A DNA stretch of 64,000 nt from Lachnospiraceae bacterium. Its GTDB lineage: Bacteria > Bacillota > Clostridia > Lachnospirales > Lachnospiraceae. The notes beneath the pieces are model-generated. The model ran no database searches and was not told the DNA's origin. It saw only the letters and a list, made by a program, of their open reading frames with translations. The translations under genes and the position numbers were made by a program. Location of the stretch: positions 267,315-331,314 of the forward strand of contig CAJTDD010000003.1 in NCBI GenBank assembly GCA_910574885.1, given 5' to 3'. Positions 1 through 7,236 of this stretch are shown here, piece after piece (the stretch's first letter is position 1; each line of letters starts with the position of its first letter).

Positions 1-1
1 T

Positions 2-61
2 AAGTTTCCGCATAATACGGAGCTGTATAAACTGATGACGACAAAATTTGGGGAGGTATAA
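2..61 (+). CDS. 3' end of an upstream gene (partial)
   Basis: An open frame enters from the left edge and ends at the TAA at 59-61. The readable tail is KFPHNTELYKLMTTKFGEV. The stop overlaps the region just before the ribosome binding site of the DUF6075 gene, as expected for tightly packed genes in one operon. I do not recognise the family from 19 residues. The frame could be chance, but its charged, helix-friendly composition and its end right at the next gene favour a real C-terminus. Confidence 0.4.
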   Translation, partial: KFPHNTELYKLMTTKFGEV

Positions 62-65
62 ACAG

Positions 66-470
66 ATGTCAGAGATAAGATTCCGCAACGTAGCCCACCG
101 CGATTTCTTTCTGGAAAATATGATGAAATGCAGAGTCAACGACTGTTGCCACAGGGCATTTTTCTATGTGATGGGAATTGCGGGGGAAACAAGGAAGAAT
201 ATTGATTCCATGTTCGATTTCAAGACGGATTGTATTAAACCAGAGGGGATGTACGCAGGATGGCAGACCAGAGGTACGGTCAGGGTCTGCCACCTTGCCT
301 TTAACCTCTGGAACGGCTATACGGACAGGGAACATCCGCAGGACTTTACGCCAGAGGAATTGTTCTGCTGCGAGTTTGCCCCGTATTTCATGGAGGGCAT
401 TAAGTCGAGGTATCCCGAATATTGCAGGGATTTATCCACGCCTAAGAAACAGGCGGAGCATACACGTTAA
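66..470 (+). CDS. DUF6075 family protein
   Basis: This 134-residue soluble protein of unknown function is typical of clostridial conjugative elements. It is clearly homologous to the protein at 14,536-14,997: both share HRDFF/HEKFYYE near the start, YHKAL-like and TRRNI-like segments, the block GWQT-S/R-G and the ending EELFCC-APYF-RYPEY. The start is ATG 66, preceded by GGGGAGG at correct spacing; an upstream in-frame TTG at 48 is less likely. A homologue opens element B, so the family seems to mark an early module shared by unrelated elements. The family name is from memory; the homology between the two copies is visible directly. Confidence 0.7.
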   Translation: MSEIRFRNVAHRDFFLENMMKCRVNDCCHRAFFYVMGIAGETRKNIDSMFDFKTDCIKPEGMYAGWQTRGTVRVCHLAFNLWNGYTDREHPQDFTPEELFCCEFAPYFMEGIKSRYPEYCRDLSTPKKQAEHTR

Positions 471-490
471 ACAACAAATTTTGAAGAAAT

Positions 491-642
491 ACCCTGCGGG
501 TATCCCTCTATGCCCAAAAAGCAGGGTGAAAATTAAGGAAACACCCTGCGGGTATCCCTCTATGCCAAAGAGCAGGGCAGAAATAAGGAAACACCCTGCG
601 GGTATCCCTCTATACCCAAAAAGCAGGGTGAAAATTAAGGAA
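491..642 (+). repeat. Three tandem ~50-bp repeats with stem-loops
   Basis: Three units begin at 491, 543 and 593 (52, 50 and about 50 bp). Each contains CCCTGCGGGTATCCCTCTAT, a short A-rich loop, and GCAGGG, so that CCCTGC pairs with GCAGGG in every unit, and each ends in AAATAAGGAA or similar. They fill the gap between the DUF6075 stop and the sortase start. The repeats could act as a chain of RNA hairpins or protein sites in the leader of the sortase gene. There are no spacers, so this is not a CRISPR array. Confidence 0.85.
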
Positions 643-653
643 AGGATATGCCT

Positions 654-1433
654 ATGGATTTAAAAAGATATAAAACGATTCTCTTTATTGCCGCCGCTGT
701 CATCTTTTTGGGAGCGGCGATTTTTTGCGGCTTTAAGATTTACAGCCATTACCAGCAGATAGACGAGCAGACCGAAGCCTTTGCGGAGATTGCCCAGGTG
801 GTGGAGAACGCCGAGCAAAAGGAAGAACCGCCTAAAGATGAACCTGTCAGCGAGGGCGAAGATATTCTGGCAAAGTACAAGGAGTTATATTTGCAGAATG
901 AGGATATGGCGGGCTGGATTGCCATTGACGGCACAACAATCAATTACCCTGTTATGCAGAGCAGGAACAAACCGAATTTCTATTTAAAGCATAATTTTGA
1001 AAAACAGTACAGCGATTTGGGAGTGCCTTATATCCAAGAGGACTGCGATCTTGCCGCAAGCGATAATCTGGTTATTTACGGACACCACATCAAGGGCGGC
1101 AGGATGTTCGGGGCATTGGAAGAATACAAATCCAAGAGTTTTTATGAGAAGCACAAGACCATCCAGTTTGATACTCTTACGGAGCAGGCAGAGTATGAAA
1201 TCATCGCTGTGTTTAAGACTGTGGCGTACAGCTCGGCAGGCTACCGTTATTATGATTTTGTCAATGCGGAAAATGAAAAAGAGTTTGACGATTATATCGG
1301 AAAGTGTAAGGAGATTGCCCTGTATGATACAGGCGTGACTGCTAAATATGGGGACAGGCTCATTACCCTCTCTACCTGCGAATACTCCGCACAGAACGGC
1401 AGACTTGTTGTGGTGGCGAAAAAGGCAGATTAG
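654..1433 (+). CDS. srtB: Class B sortase, membrane-anchored transpeptidase
   Basis: Sortases cleave a C-terminal sorting signal of an exported protein and join it to the cell wall. This 259-residue protein has an N-terminal membrane anchor (about residues 8-27) and an extracellular catalytic domain. The catalytic histidine lies in YGHHIKGG (His144 or His145), the cysteine in LSTCEYS (Cys242) and the arginine in QNGRLVVVAK (Arg250), the class B pattern. ATG 654 is chosen over ATG 648 because AAGGAAAGG is then well spaced. It is followed directly by the cell-wall hydrolase gene, so both probably serve the conjugation machinery at the envelope. No LPXTG or NPQTN substrate is visible in this window. 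Confidence 0.92.
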   Translation: MDLKRYKTILFIAAAVIFLGAAIFCGFKIYSHYQQIDEQTEAFAEIAQVVENAEQKEEPPKDEPVSEGEDILAKYKELYLQNEDMAGWIAIDGTTINYPVMQSRNKPNFYLKHNFEKQYSDLGVPYIQEDCDLAASDNLVIYGHHIKGGRMFGALEEYKSKSFYEKHKTIQFDTLTEQAEYEIIAVFKTVAYSSAGYRYYDFVNAENEKEFDDYIGKCKEIALYDTGVTAKYGDRLITLSTCEYSAQNGRLVVVAKKAD

Positions 1434-1468
1434 CGTGACCGCAAATCTTTTGGGAAAGGAGGCTGCGC

Positions 1469-3238
1469 ATGGCTGACATTAAGACCAGAGATGTGGTCAA
1501 AGGAACGATAAAGACCCTTGATAAAGCCGCCGCCGCAGGGAAACGCATGAAATCTGCCTATGCCAAGACAAAGGATAAGGCGGAGCAGGGATATTGCACA
1601 GAAGAAAAATCCCCTACGGAATATGCCGCCGATAAGTTTTCTCATGTTTCGGGGCGTGTTAAGGATGAGGGCATACGCCAGTTCAACAGACAGGGGCAGA
1701 AAAACATCCAGACCACAAGGGAGAATATTGGCAGGGCAAAGGATAAAATTGCTGATTTTAAGGTGAAGCGGGCAAAGAAAGCCGCAGAGCAGAAAAAAGC
1801 AGAGGAATATGCAGAACAGGCAGGATTTCAGATTCATCACGAAACTGCGAGTCGTGTTTCCGCACCTGATGTTCCTGTTAAAAGCGAAGTCCCGCAGACA
1901 AGGGCGAGTCAGTTGATAAAGACCAGACAGCAGGGAAAAAGGACGATAAAGACTACAGCCAGAAATACGGAGAGAACTGTCAAGACCACAGCGAAAGGAA
2001 TGGTCAGGACAACGGAAAAAAGCGTGAAAACCGCAAAGGCGACCTCTAAGACAGCGATTAAGACTACCGCGCAGACGGCAAGAGAGACACATAAAATGAC
2101 GAAAGCATCTGCCAAAGCTATCCCCAAAACAGCACAGACGGCAAAAGCCGCCGCAAAGGCGACTGCCCAAGCAACGAAAGCGGCGGTCAAGGCAATTATA
2201 GAAGGGACAAAGGCTATGATTTCAGCCATTATTGCAGGCGGGTGGGCTGCCGTTGTGATAATCCTAATCGTTGTTCTGCTAGGGTGTGCCGTTTCCCTGT
2301 TGGGCGGCAGCGGCAGCACATCCTATATCCCAGTCAGTGTGGAGGTGGAAGCCTATACGCCTCTGATACAGAAATATGCGAAGCAATACGGTATCCCCGA
2401 ATATGTGGAACTGATAAAAGCGGTGATGATGCAGGAATCTGGAGGAAAGGGCAGCGATCCAATGCAGGCGGCGGAGGGGAGTTTCAACAGGAAATATCCC
2501 CATGAACCGAACGGCATCAAAGACCCAGAGTATTCTATCGAGTGCGGCGTACAGGAATTGAAAGCCGCACTCACAGCCGCCGAGGTGGAAAGTCCGATTG
2601 ACATGGAGCGTATCAAACTCGCTTTGCAGGGCTATAATTTTGGTAACGGCTATATCTCATGGGCAAAGAACAACTACGGTGGTTATTCCTATGCAAATGC
2701 GGTTGAATTTTCCGCAATGCAGGCACAGCGGCTAGGTTGGGAGAAATACGGCGACACACAGTACCCCGCCCATGTGCTTCGGTATTATCCATACGGTCGG
2801 GCGTTCACCAGCGGCGGCAATGAAGCCATTGTGGAGGTTGCCCTGACACAGATTGGCAACGAGGGCGGAGAACCTTATTGGAGCTGGTACGGTTTTAACG
2901 GACGTGTGGAATGGTGTGCCTGCTTCGTTTCCTGGTGTGCCGATCAGTGCGGTTATCTGGAAAGCGGCAGCATCCCGAAATTCTCTCTCTGTTCGGACGG
3001 AGTAAACTGGTTTAAAAGCAAGGAACAATGGAGGGGCGGGAACTATGAGCCGCAGGCGGGCGACCTTATTTTCTTTGATTGGGGAAATGACGGTTCTATC
3101 GACCATGTGGGCATTGTAGAGAAATGCGAGAATGGAATGGTTTACACTGTGGAGGGAAATTCTGGGGATATCTGTAAACAGCGGAGCTATCCAGTTGGGA
3201 GCGGTTCAATTTACGGTTATGGCACGCCTGTATATTAA
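1469..3238 (+). CDS. Bifunctional lysozyme / C40 (CHAP) peptidoglycan hydrolase
   Basis: This is the transfer-associated wall hydrolase equivalent to Tn916 Orf14/CwlT (589 aa). The N-terminal ~245 residues are lysine- and threonine-rich with many KTA-type repeats, probably a cytoplasmic or coiled-coil tail. A membrane segment follows (AAVVIILIVVLLGCAVSLLGG, about residues 257-279). The outside part holds a lysozyme-like domain with catalytic Glu in MMQESGG (about 320-420) and a CHAP/NlpC-type domain with Cys in EWCACFVSWC and His in DHVGIVE (about 450-585). AAAGGAGG precedes ATG 1469. It would cut glycan and peptide bonds to open a path for the secretion channel. Confidence 0.88.
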   Translation: MADIKTRDVVKGTIKTLDKAAAAGKRMKSAYAKTKDKAEQGYCTEEKSPTEYAADKFSHVSGRVKDEGIRQFNRQGQKNIQTTRENIGRAKDKIADFKVKRAKKAAEQKKAEEYAEQAGFQIHHETASRVSAPDVPVKSEVPQTRASQLIKTRQQGKRTIKTTARNTERTVKTTAKGMVRTTEKSVKTAKATSKTAIKTTAQTARETHKMTKASAKAIPKTAQTAKAAAKATAQATKAAVKAIIEGTKAMISAIIAGGWAAVVIILIVVLLGCAVSLLGGSGSTSYIPVSVEVEAYTPLIQKYAKQYGIPEYVELIKAVMMQESGGKGSDPMQAAEGSFNRKYPHEPNGIKDPEYSIECGVQELKAALTAAEVESPIDMERIKLALQGYNFGNGYISWAKNNYGGYSYANAVEFSAMQAQRLGWEKYGDTQYPAHVLRYYPYGRAFTSGGNEAIVEVALTQIGNEGGEPYWSWYGFNGRVEWCACFVSWCADQCGYLESGSIPKFSLCSDGVNWFKSKEQWRGGNYEPQAGDLIFFDWGNDGSIDHVGIVEKCENGMVYTVEGNSGDICKQRSYPVGSGSIYGYGTPVY

Positions 3239-3245
3239 GTCTAAA

Positions 3246-3285
3246 GCAAAAGAATACCAGAGGGTAATTCCTCTGGAACTTTTGC
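3246..3285 (+). terminator. Stem-loop terminator after the hydrolase gene
   Basis: GCAAAAG and CTTTTGC form an outer stem and CCAGAGG and CCTCTGG a perfect inner 7-bp stem around GTAATT. It starts 8 bases after the hydrolase stop codon and faces the minus-strand genes that follow, so it may work in both directions. Confidence 0.7.
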
Positions 3286-3363
3286 ACTACATAACTCATT
3301 TGATGTTGTTTTAATGATGAGCAGAGCTTTATTATCAATCGGTCGAGCATGGCAGCCAATTGC

Positions 3364-3483
3364 TTAGGGAATCAAGTACAGCACTTCTCCATTAATAGGA
3401 CGCCCACCAAATTCGGCAAGGCTTTTAAGTTTCTTGTGTGTTTCAGAATCAAGACGCAATCCTAAATGTTTATCCTTTTCCAT
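3364..3483 (-). CDS. Small Arc/ribbon-helix-helix-like protein
   Basis: A 39-residue frame too short for usual gene callers: it starts MEKDKHLGLRLDSETHKKLKS and continues through FGGRPINGEVLYLIP to TAA. The pattern LGLRLDSETHKKLKSLAEF followed by N-G-E matches the first strand and helices of ribbon-helix-helix DNA-binding proteins, although such proteins are usually slightly longer. The start ATG lies at 3481-3483. It may be an intact small repressor or the N-terminal remnant of a longer one. It lies downstream of two repressor genes on the same strand. Confidence 0.5.
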   Translation of the reverse strand: MEKDKHLGLRLDSETHKKLKSLAEFGGRPINGEVLYLIP

Positions 3484-3515
3484 AAATATTCCTAAATCCA
3501 GTGTTTTCAAAATAT

Positions 3516-3749
3516 TTATTTTAGCAATTCATCATAAGTAGTATCCAGACAATCGCGGATGCCGCGAAGCTGAGAGCCGGTAATGTGCTGGATTCCTCTC
3601 TCTATTTTTACTAATGTTTCTCTTGTTATATTTATATCTATAAGTTGTAACATACGGACAAGTTCCGTCTGTCCATACCCTTTTTCTAATCGGATTCTGC
3701 GGATATTTCCGCCGATATCTATCCCAGATTGTTTAATTTTCTGTTCCAT
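3516..3749 (-). CDS. Xre/Cro-family helix-turn-helix repressor (copy 1)
   Basis: A 77-residue DNA-binding protein that is essentially a lone HTH domain: an IRRIRLEKGYGQTELVRMLQL helix pair, then ITRETLVKIERG recognition helix, then a dimer segment ending CLDTTYDELLK. It is a close tandem duplicate of the protein at 3888-4142, with the same MEQKIKQ start, the same length and identical GIQHIT and LRGIRDCLDTTYDELL blocks. It probably binds the GACT-N5-AGTC palindromes that lie upstream of each copy. Truncated compared with copy 2 by loss of the GNPTTTN tail. Confidence 0.8.
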   Translation of the reverse strand: MEQKIKQSGIDIGGNIRRIRLEKGYGQTELVRMLQLIDINITRETLVKIERGIQHITGSQLRGIRDCLDTTYDELLK

Positions 3750-3772
3750 AAATATCCTCTTAACATCAATAC

Positions 3773-3842
3773 AGGCTGAAAATAGTCTAAATTTTCTTTA
3801 TCATAATGGTTTGCTATCATAAGAAGGGACTGAAATGAGTCC
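3773..3842 (-). promoter_or_regulatory. Operator pair upstream of repressor copy 1
   Basis: GGCTGAAAATAGTCT (near 3774-3788) and GGGACTGAAATGAGTCC (3826-3842) are degenerate versions of the two palindromes found at 4164-4181 and 4219-4235 upstream of copy 2. The stretch TTTCTTTATCATAATGGTT between them is shared with copy 2 almost base for base. The whole promoter block was thus duplicated with the gene, and the copy here has decayed: the TATAAT seen at 4212 has no good counterpart. Confidence 0.6.
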
Positions 3843-3887
3843 AGAATAAAAGCAATCGGCACATCAAACCGATTGCTTTGAATGGTT

Positions 3888-4142
3888 TTAATTTGTAGTT
3901 GTTGGATTACCTTCCAGCAATTCATCATAAGTGGTATCCAGGCAGTCGCGGATACCACGAAGCTGTAAAGCAGTAATATGTTGAATACCCCTTTCGATTT
4001 TTACTAATGCCTCTCTGGTCATATCTATGTTTTTGAGGTGTAACATACGAACCAGTTCAGTCTGTTTATATCCTTTTTTTAACCGAACTCTACGAATATT
4101 TTCACCGATATTTATCTCATATTGTTTGATTTTCTGTTCCAT
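3888..4142 (-). CDS. Xre/Cro-family helix-turn-helix repressor (copy 2)
   Basis: An 84-residue HTH protein, paralogue of the 3516-3749 product. Visible parts are MEQKIKQYEINIGENIRRVRLKKG, the QTELVRMLHL helix, TREALVKIERG as recognition helix region, and LDTTYDELLEGNPTTTN. Its start lies 22 bases from a perfect palindrome TGGACTAAAAATAGTCCA, a good candidate for autoregulation. The divergent gene at 4295 has a TATAAT box between that palindrome and a second one, so this repressor may control both genes. Function beyond DNA binding is not known. Confidence 0.82.
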   Translation of the reverse strand: MEQKIKQYEINIGENIRRVRLKKGYKQTELVRMLHLKNIDMTREALVKIERGIQHITALQLRGIRDCLDTTYDELLEGNPTTTN

Positions 4143-4163
4143 ATTATCCTCTTAATACAAATA

Positions 4164-4235
4164 TGGACTAAAAATAGTCCAATTTTTCTTTATCATAATG
4201 GTTCTTTCTGGTATAATGGGACTAGAATGAGTCCA
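4164..4235. promoter_or_regulatory. Divergent promoter with two palindromic operators
   Basis: TGGACTAAAAATAGTCCA (4164-4181) and GGACTAGAATGAGTCCA (4219-4235) share the half-site GGACT/AGTCC. TATAAT at 4212-4217, preceded by TGG (extended -10), sits between them and points toward the gene at 4295. In the other direction the first palindrome covers the leader of the repressor gene. This is a compact repressor-operator switch, repeated in degenerate form upstream of copy 1. Confidence 0.7.
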
Positions 4236-4294
4236 CTTTAAGGATTAATGATGGATTTCTTTCAAATATAATATGTTTTGAAATAGGAGGAAAA

Positions 4295-5020
4295 ATGAGG
4301 TACAAGAAGAAAGAACCTAAATATTACCTAGTCAGAGCCACAGTTGTCTGGGGAGCCGCCATATCTTTTTTGGTATTGCTAATTGTAATATTTGTTGGAA
4401 ACAAGTGGATTCTTAACAGAGAGGATAAGGAGATAGGGCAAGAGGATAGACCGAAAACGATAGAAGTGACGTTTGACGGAATGGAATCAGAATTACAGGA
4501 TGTAGGGCAATGTTATTTATGCGGCAATAGTAATAAAAGCCTAATGGGATATTACCGAAAGTTTGATACAATAGGCTTGATATCCTTAAACGACTGGTAT
4601 GTTCTGGATTTTCCGTTAAAAAATTATGATGGGGAAGGAAATGAAGTTATTGGAAAGAATACAAATTATATGACGTCTGGTAATACTGGGGAAATTATGT
4701 ATACGTGCGATGGCACAGTATCAAGGGGAATGGCAGAAATAGAGGTGACATTAACAGAAGATTATAAGTTGAATAGGGATATGTTGACACAGAATCTTTG
4801 CCAGGGGTGTCTGGACAAGGTAACAGCGTCGCTAAAGTATTGGAAAAAGGAGAATGAAAAGAAGGAAGCGATACCGCTTTGCCTGGTGGATTTTGACACA
4901 TTGGAGATTTACCCAATGCAGGGGACATATCCGGCGTATTTTATCAGAGATTATTGGATAAAAATAGGATTTGATGAAAATGAAGTTGAAGTGGAGGCGT
5001 TTTATCTGCCAGAAAGATGA
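4295..5020 (+). CDS. Membrane-anchored protein with CxxC pairs, unknown function
   Basis: I do not recognise this 241-residue protein. It has a basic N-terminus (MRYKKKEPKYYL), one membrane segment (about residues 15-36) and a C-terminal part that would lie outside the cell. Two cysteine pairs, CYLCG (about residue 73) and CQGC (about 169), could bind metal or form disulfides. The rest is rich in Asp, Glu and aromatic residues. AGGAGG stands 7 bases before ATG 4295. It is divergent from an HTH repressor and shares its operator region, so it is likely the regulated gene. Base composition is AT-rich like the other accessory genes here. Confidence 0.6.
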   Translation: MRYKKKEPKYYLVRATVVWGAAISFLVLLIVIFVGNKWILNREDKEIGQEDRPKTIEVTFDGMESELQDVGQCYLCGNSNKSLMGYYRKFDTIGLISLNDWYVLDFPLKNYDGEGNEVIGKNTNYMTSGNTGEIMYTCDGTVSRGMAEIEVTLTEDYKLNRDMLTQNLCQGCLDKVTASLKYWKKENEKKEAIPLCLVDFDTLEIYPMQGTYPAYFIRDYWIKIGFDENEVEVEAFYLPER

Positions 5021-5052
5021 AACCTGGCAGTTAGCAGGGGAAGAAGAATCTA

Positions 5053-5190
5053 ATGAAAAAATTAAGCGGATTTATGATGATGATTATTAGTAGGAAGGTT
5101 CGGCTGGCGTTAGATAGAATAAAAATAATGGTCGGAATGTCTGCTGTCGCGTATGGTTGTAAGTATCCGTACAATTCTTACCAGAGATGA
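5053..5190 (+). CDS. Possible small ORF (45 aa)
   Basis: An ATG 32 bases after the previous stop opens a 45-codon frame starting MKKLSGFMMMIISRKVRLAL, with a weak purine-rich GGGGAAGAAG ahead of it. It is basic with a hydrophobic start and resembles nothing I can name. From 5191 to 5503 I see no further gene: the sequence is AT-rich with several poly-T runs, possibly the decayed remains of a gene. Low confidence. Confidence 0.25.
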   Translation: MKKLSGFMMMIISRKVRLALDRIKIMVGMSAVAYGCKYPYNSYQR

Positions 5191-5503
5191 AAAGTAATAG
5201 AGCGTGAGTATCCAGAATAGGTGAGGAACTTGTAGTTTGTGTAATTTGGAGGGATTTTATTTATTAAAAGAATACGTGCAGTTTTCATGACGTAGGAGAG
5301 AAGTCTATGGATTTGAAGTATCCTTTCAATTTACGTTGTTGGTCTCAATTTTTGCAGATTTGTAAACAAAAAGATAGTACAAACTGGTAGTTCCTCTGTT
5401 AGTGGCATAACTGATAATATTACTTTATTTGGTGTTGTTACTGGCAAATGATTATTTTGTATTTCTTTTAATATTACTACATGAGAACTGGTATATAATG
5501 AAG

Positions 5504-5833
5504 TTACATAAGTTCAATCATTTTAAGTATGCGTTCTTTTTTTTCGTTATCAAACTTTTCTAACGATTTTAATATCGCACTGTCTAAGGCAGTTTTAGAT
5601 TTCTTGTACTGGTTTGCTAATAAATAGTCGATGGTGGTATCAAGGGCATTGGCAATAGAAAGAAGGACAATCAATGATACTTTCGTGTGGGCATTTTCTA
5701 CATTTGAGATATGAGAAGGATTACAATTCACCATCTGAGCAAGATTCTCTTGTGTAAGATTCCTATTGATACGGATTTCCTTTATCCTCATTCCAAGCTT
5801 TTTATAATCTATTGTTGGTTGCAGAGAGAACAC
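5504..5833 (-). CDS. HTH Xre-family regulator (copy 3)
   Basis: A 109-residue regulator with an N-terminal HTH domain of phage-repressor type: IKEIRINRNLTQENLAQMV, then the recognition helix in CNPSHISNVENAHTKVSL, then a dimerisation helix LLSIANALDTTIDYLL. The C-terminal ~35 residues are charged (KFDNEKKERILKMIELM). It is a tandem duplicate of the 5946-6275 gene, at about 75-80% identity by eye. An operator-like palindrome TGTATAA-N11-TTATACA lies upstream at 5900-5924 and is repeated upstream of the second copy. It probably controls accessory genes of the element. Confidence 0.85.
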   Translation of the reverse strand: MFSLQPTIDYKKLGMRIKEIRINRNLTQENLAQMVNCNPSHISNVENAHTKVSLIVLLSIANALDTTIDYLLANQYKKSKTALDSAILKSLEKFDNEKKERILKMIELM

Positions 5834-5899
5834 CTCACTTTGTCTGTGTATATATTTATATGTCTATTGTAAAATATGTGCAATCGTGAAAGAATGATT

Positions 5900-5924
5900 T
5901 GTATAAGCTAAAACTATTTATACA
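5900..5924. promoter_or_regulatory. Operator-like palindrome upstream of HTH copy 3
   Basis: TGTATAA and TTATACA face each other across 11 bases. The same arms and nearly the same spacer occur at 6343-6367 upstream of the paralogue, so the regulator gene was duplicated together with its control site. Confidence 0.6.
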
Positions 5925-5945
5925 GACAAATTTGTCGGAATTTCC

Positions 5946-6275
5946 TTACATAAGTTCAATAATTTTGAGTATGCGTTCTTTCTTTTCGTCATCAAATTTT
6001 TGTAATGCCTTTAATATTGCGCTATCTAAAGTATTTTTAGATAATGCATACTGACCTGCTAATAAATAGTCGATGGTGGTATTAAGGGCATTAGCAATGG
6101 ACAGAAGAGCGACGAGCGATACTTTTGTATGAGCATTTTCTACATTTGAGATGTGAGAAGGGTTACATCCGACCATTTGCGCAAGGTTCTCTTGTGTGAG
6201 ATTTCTGTTGGTACGAACTTCATTTATCCTTAGACCCAGTTTTTTATAATCTATTGTTGATTGCAGAAAAATCAC
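5946..6275 (-). CDS. HTH Xre-family regulator (copy 4)
   Basis: A 109-residue paralogue of the 5504-5833 product with the same domain plan: INEVRTNRNLTQENLAQMV, CNPSHISNVENAHTKVSL, LLSIANALNTTIDYLL and the tail KFDDEKKERILKIIELM. The HTH recognition helix is identical in both, so both should bind the same DNA. The operator TGTATAA-N11-TTATACA lies upstream at 6343-6367. Differences gather in the linker and tail, as expected if dimer partners or stability were changing after duplication. No ligand domain is present. Confidence 0.85.
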   Translation of the reverse strand: MIFLQSTIDYKKLGLRINEVRTNRNLTQENLAQMVGCNPSHISNVENAHTKVSLVALLSIANALNTTIDYLLAGQYALSKNTLDSAILKALQKFDDEKKERILKIIELM

Positions 6276-6342
6276 CTCGTCTTGTCTGTGTAAATATATA
6301 TATGACCTATTGTAAAATATATTTTGCTATGATAAAATATTC

Positions 6343-6367
6343 TGTATAAGTTAAAACTATTTATACA
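6343..6367. promoter_or_regulatory. Operator-like palindrome upstream of HTH copy 4
   Basis: TGTATAA-N11-TTATACA, identical in its arms to the site at 5900-5924. It lies between the divergent regulator gene and the lipoprotein gene starting at 6448, so it could control both. Confidence 0.6.
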
Positions 6368-6447
6368 GACATATTTGTATATAGAGATATTTACATAGGT
6401 AGAAAGATAAAGTTGTAGTGCATGGAAATGGCGAAAGGAAGAAAGAA

Positions 6448-6885
6448 ATGAAAAAATTTACTAATTATTTGAAATGTTATAAATTTATGAAAAAGAGAGT
6501 TATTTTGCTATTAGCAGCAACATTATTAATAATGCCGATGGGATGTGCCAAGACAGAGGAACCAGAAAAGGGAGATTCATCTACGGTAATCACAGCGGGT
6601 GGGGAGGTCATTTCAGCATATCGCAATGGAAAAGATGTGACAGATGAGAGAAATGCATTGGAAGAACAGACGAAAGAGGCAGTTAGCAGATTTATAAATC
6701 GTGATAAAGAGGAGTTGGAATTTAGTATGTTTTGTATGCTTGAAATGGATGGGATGTCGATAGAGGTTATAGTGGATAGGGTGTCATATACATTTTTTTG
6801 CAGTATGCAGGGGGATATTATTAGCGCGGGTAGAACAGATGGGGAGACTTTTGATTTGAGAGGCGGGGATGATAGCAAAGAATAA
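6448..6885 (+). CDS. Predicted lipoprotein, unknown function
   Basis: A 145-residue exported protein. After a short basic start comes a hydrophobic stretch VILLLAATLLIMPMGC with Cys as a lipobox-type lipidation site (PMGC). The mature part is acidic, with a GGEVISAYRNGKDVTDE segment and a C-terminal beta-rich region. ATG 6448 is chosen because AAAGGAAG precedes it; ATG 6487 at the start of the hydrophobic run and a GTG at 6418 are alternatives. I do not know the family. It faces away from the HTH regulator across a shared operator region, so it is probably regulated by it. Confidence 0.6.
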   Translation: MKKFTNYLKCYKFMKKRVILLLAATLLIMPMGCAKTEEPEKGDSSTVITAGGEVISAYRNGKDVTDERNALEEQTKEAVSRFINRDKEELEFSMFCMLEMDGMSIEVIVDRVSYTFFCSMQGDIISAGRTDGETFDLRGGDDSKE

Positions 6886-7236
6886 CGGATAGGACTGCCG
6901 ACTTGAACTTGCAGTATCCCCATAAAGAAGTCGAAATTATCAACGAGGATATTTTAGGTTGATAGTTTCGGCTCTTTCTGTCGATAATTGAACTCTGGTA
7001 ACAAACATTTCTAATTATAGTTATATTAAATCAGCTTTGCCAATTCTCCGTTAATACGAGGAATGTAACGACAGTATGGATGAAGAACAGAAAATCGGAA
7101 TAACAGAGTGTTTTTTGTATGAGTTAGAGTGATTGGTAAAAAATCCATATCTTACTTGAAAATCGGGATCGCAATGTGTAAAATCAATTCAAAGGTTAAG
7201 GTCGAATTGACATTGTTTCCCGAAAGGACGAGGAAT
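6886..7236. other. Gene-free AT-rich interval
   Basis: I see no convincing gene. Short frames occur, for example an 18-codon frame from ATG 7078 (MDEEQKIGITECFLYELE), which may be the end of a decayed gene. TTGACA at 7208 could serve as a -35 box for the next gene, but no clear -10 box lies at standard distance. Confidence 0.4.

Noticed and set aside
491..642. Repeats that might be taken for a CRISPR array
   Set aside because: The units are contiguous at 50-52 bp with no variable spacers, only three copies, and no cas genes are in the window.
178..663. A 161-codon plus-strand frame through the DUF6075 gene and repeats
   Set aside because: It overlaps the DUF6075 gene in another frame and its second half is merely the translation of the 50-bp repeats; no ribosome site precedes it.
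1430..2170. A 246-codon minus-strand frame opposite the cell-wall hydrolase
   Set aside because: It is the antisense of a Lys/Thr/Ala-rich repeat region, giving a Cys/Leu/Phe-rich chain without a domain; long antisense frames are expected there.
6477..6923. A 148-codon minus-strand frame opposite the lipoprotein gene
   Set aside because: Antisense of a coding gene with a signal peptide and ribosome site; no support of its own.
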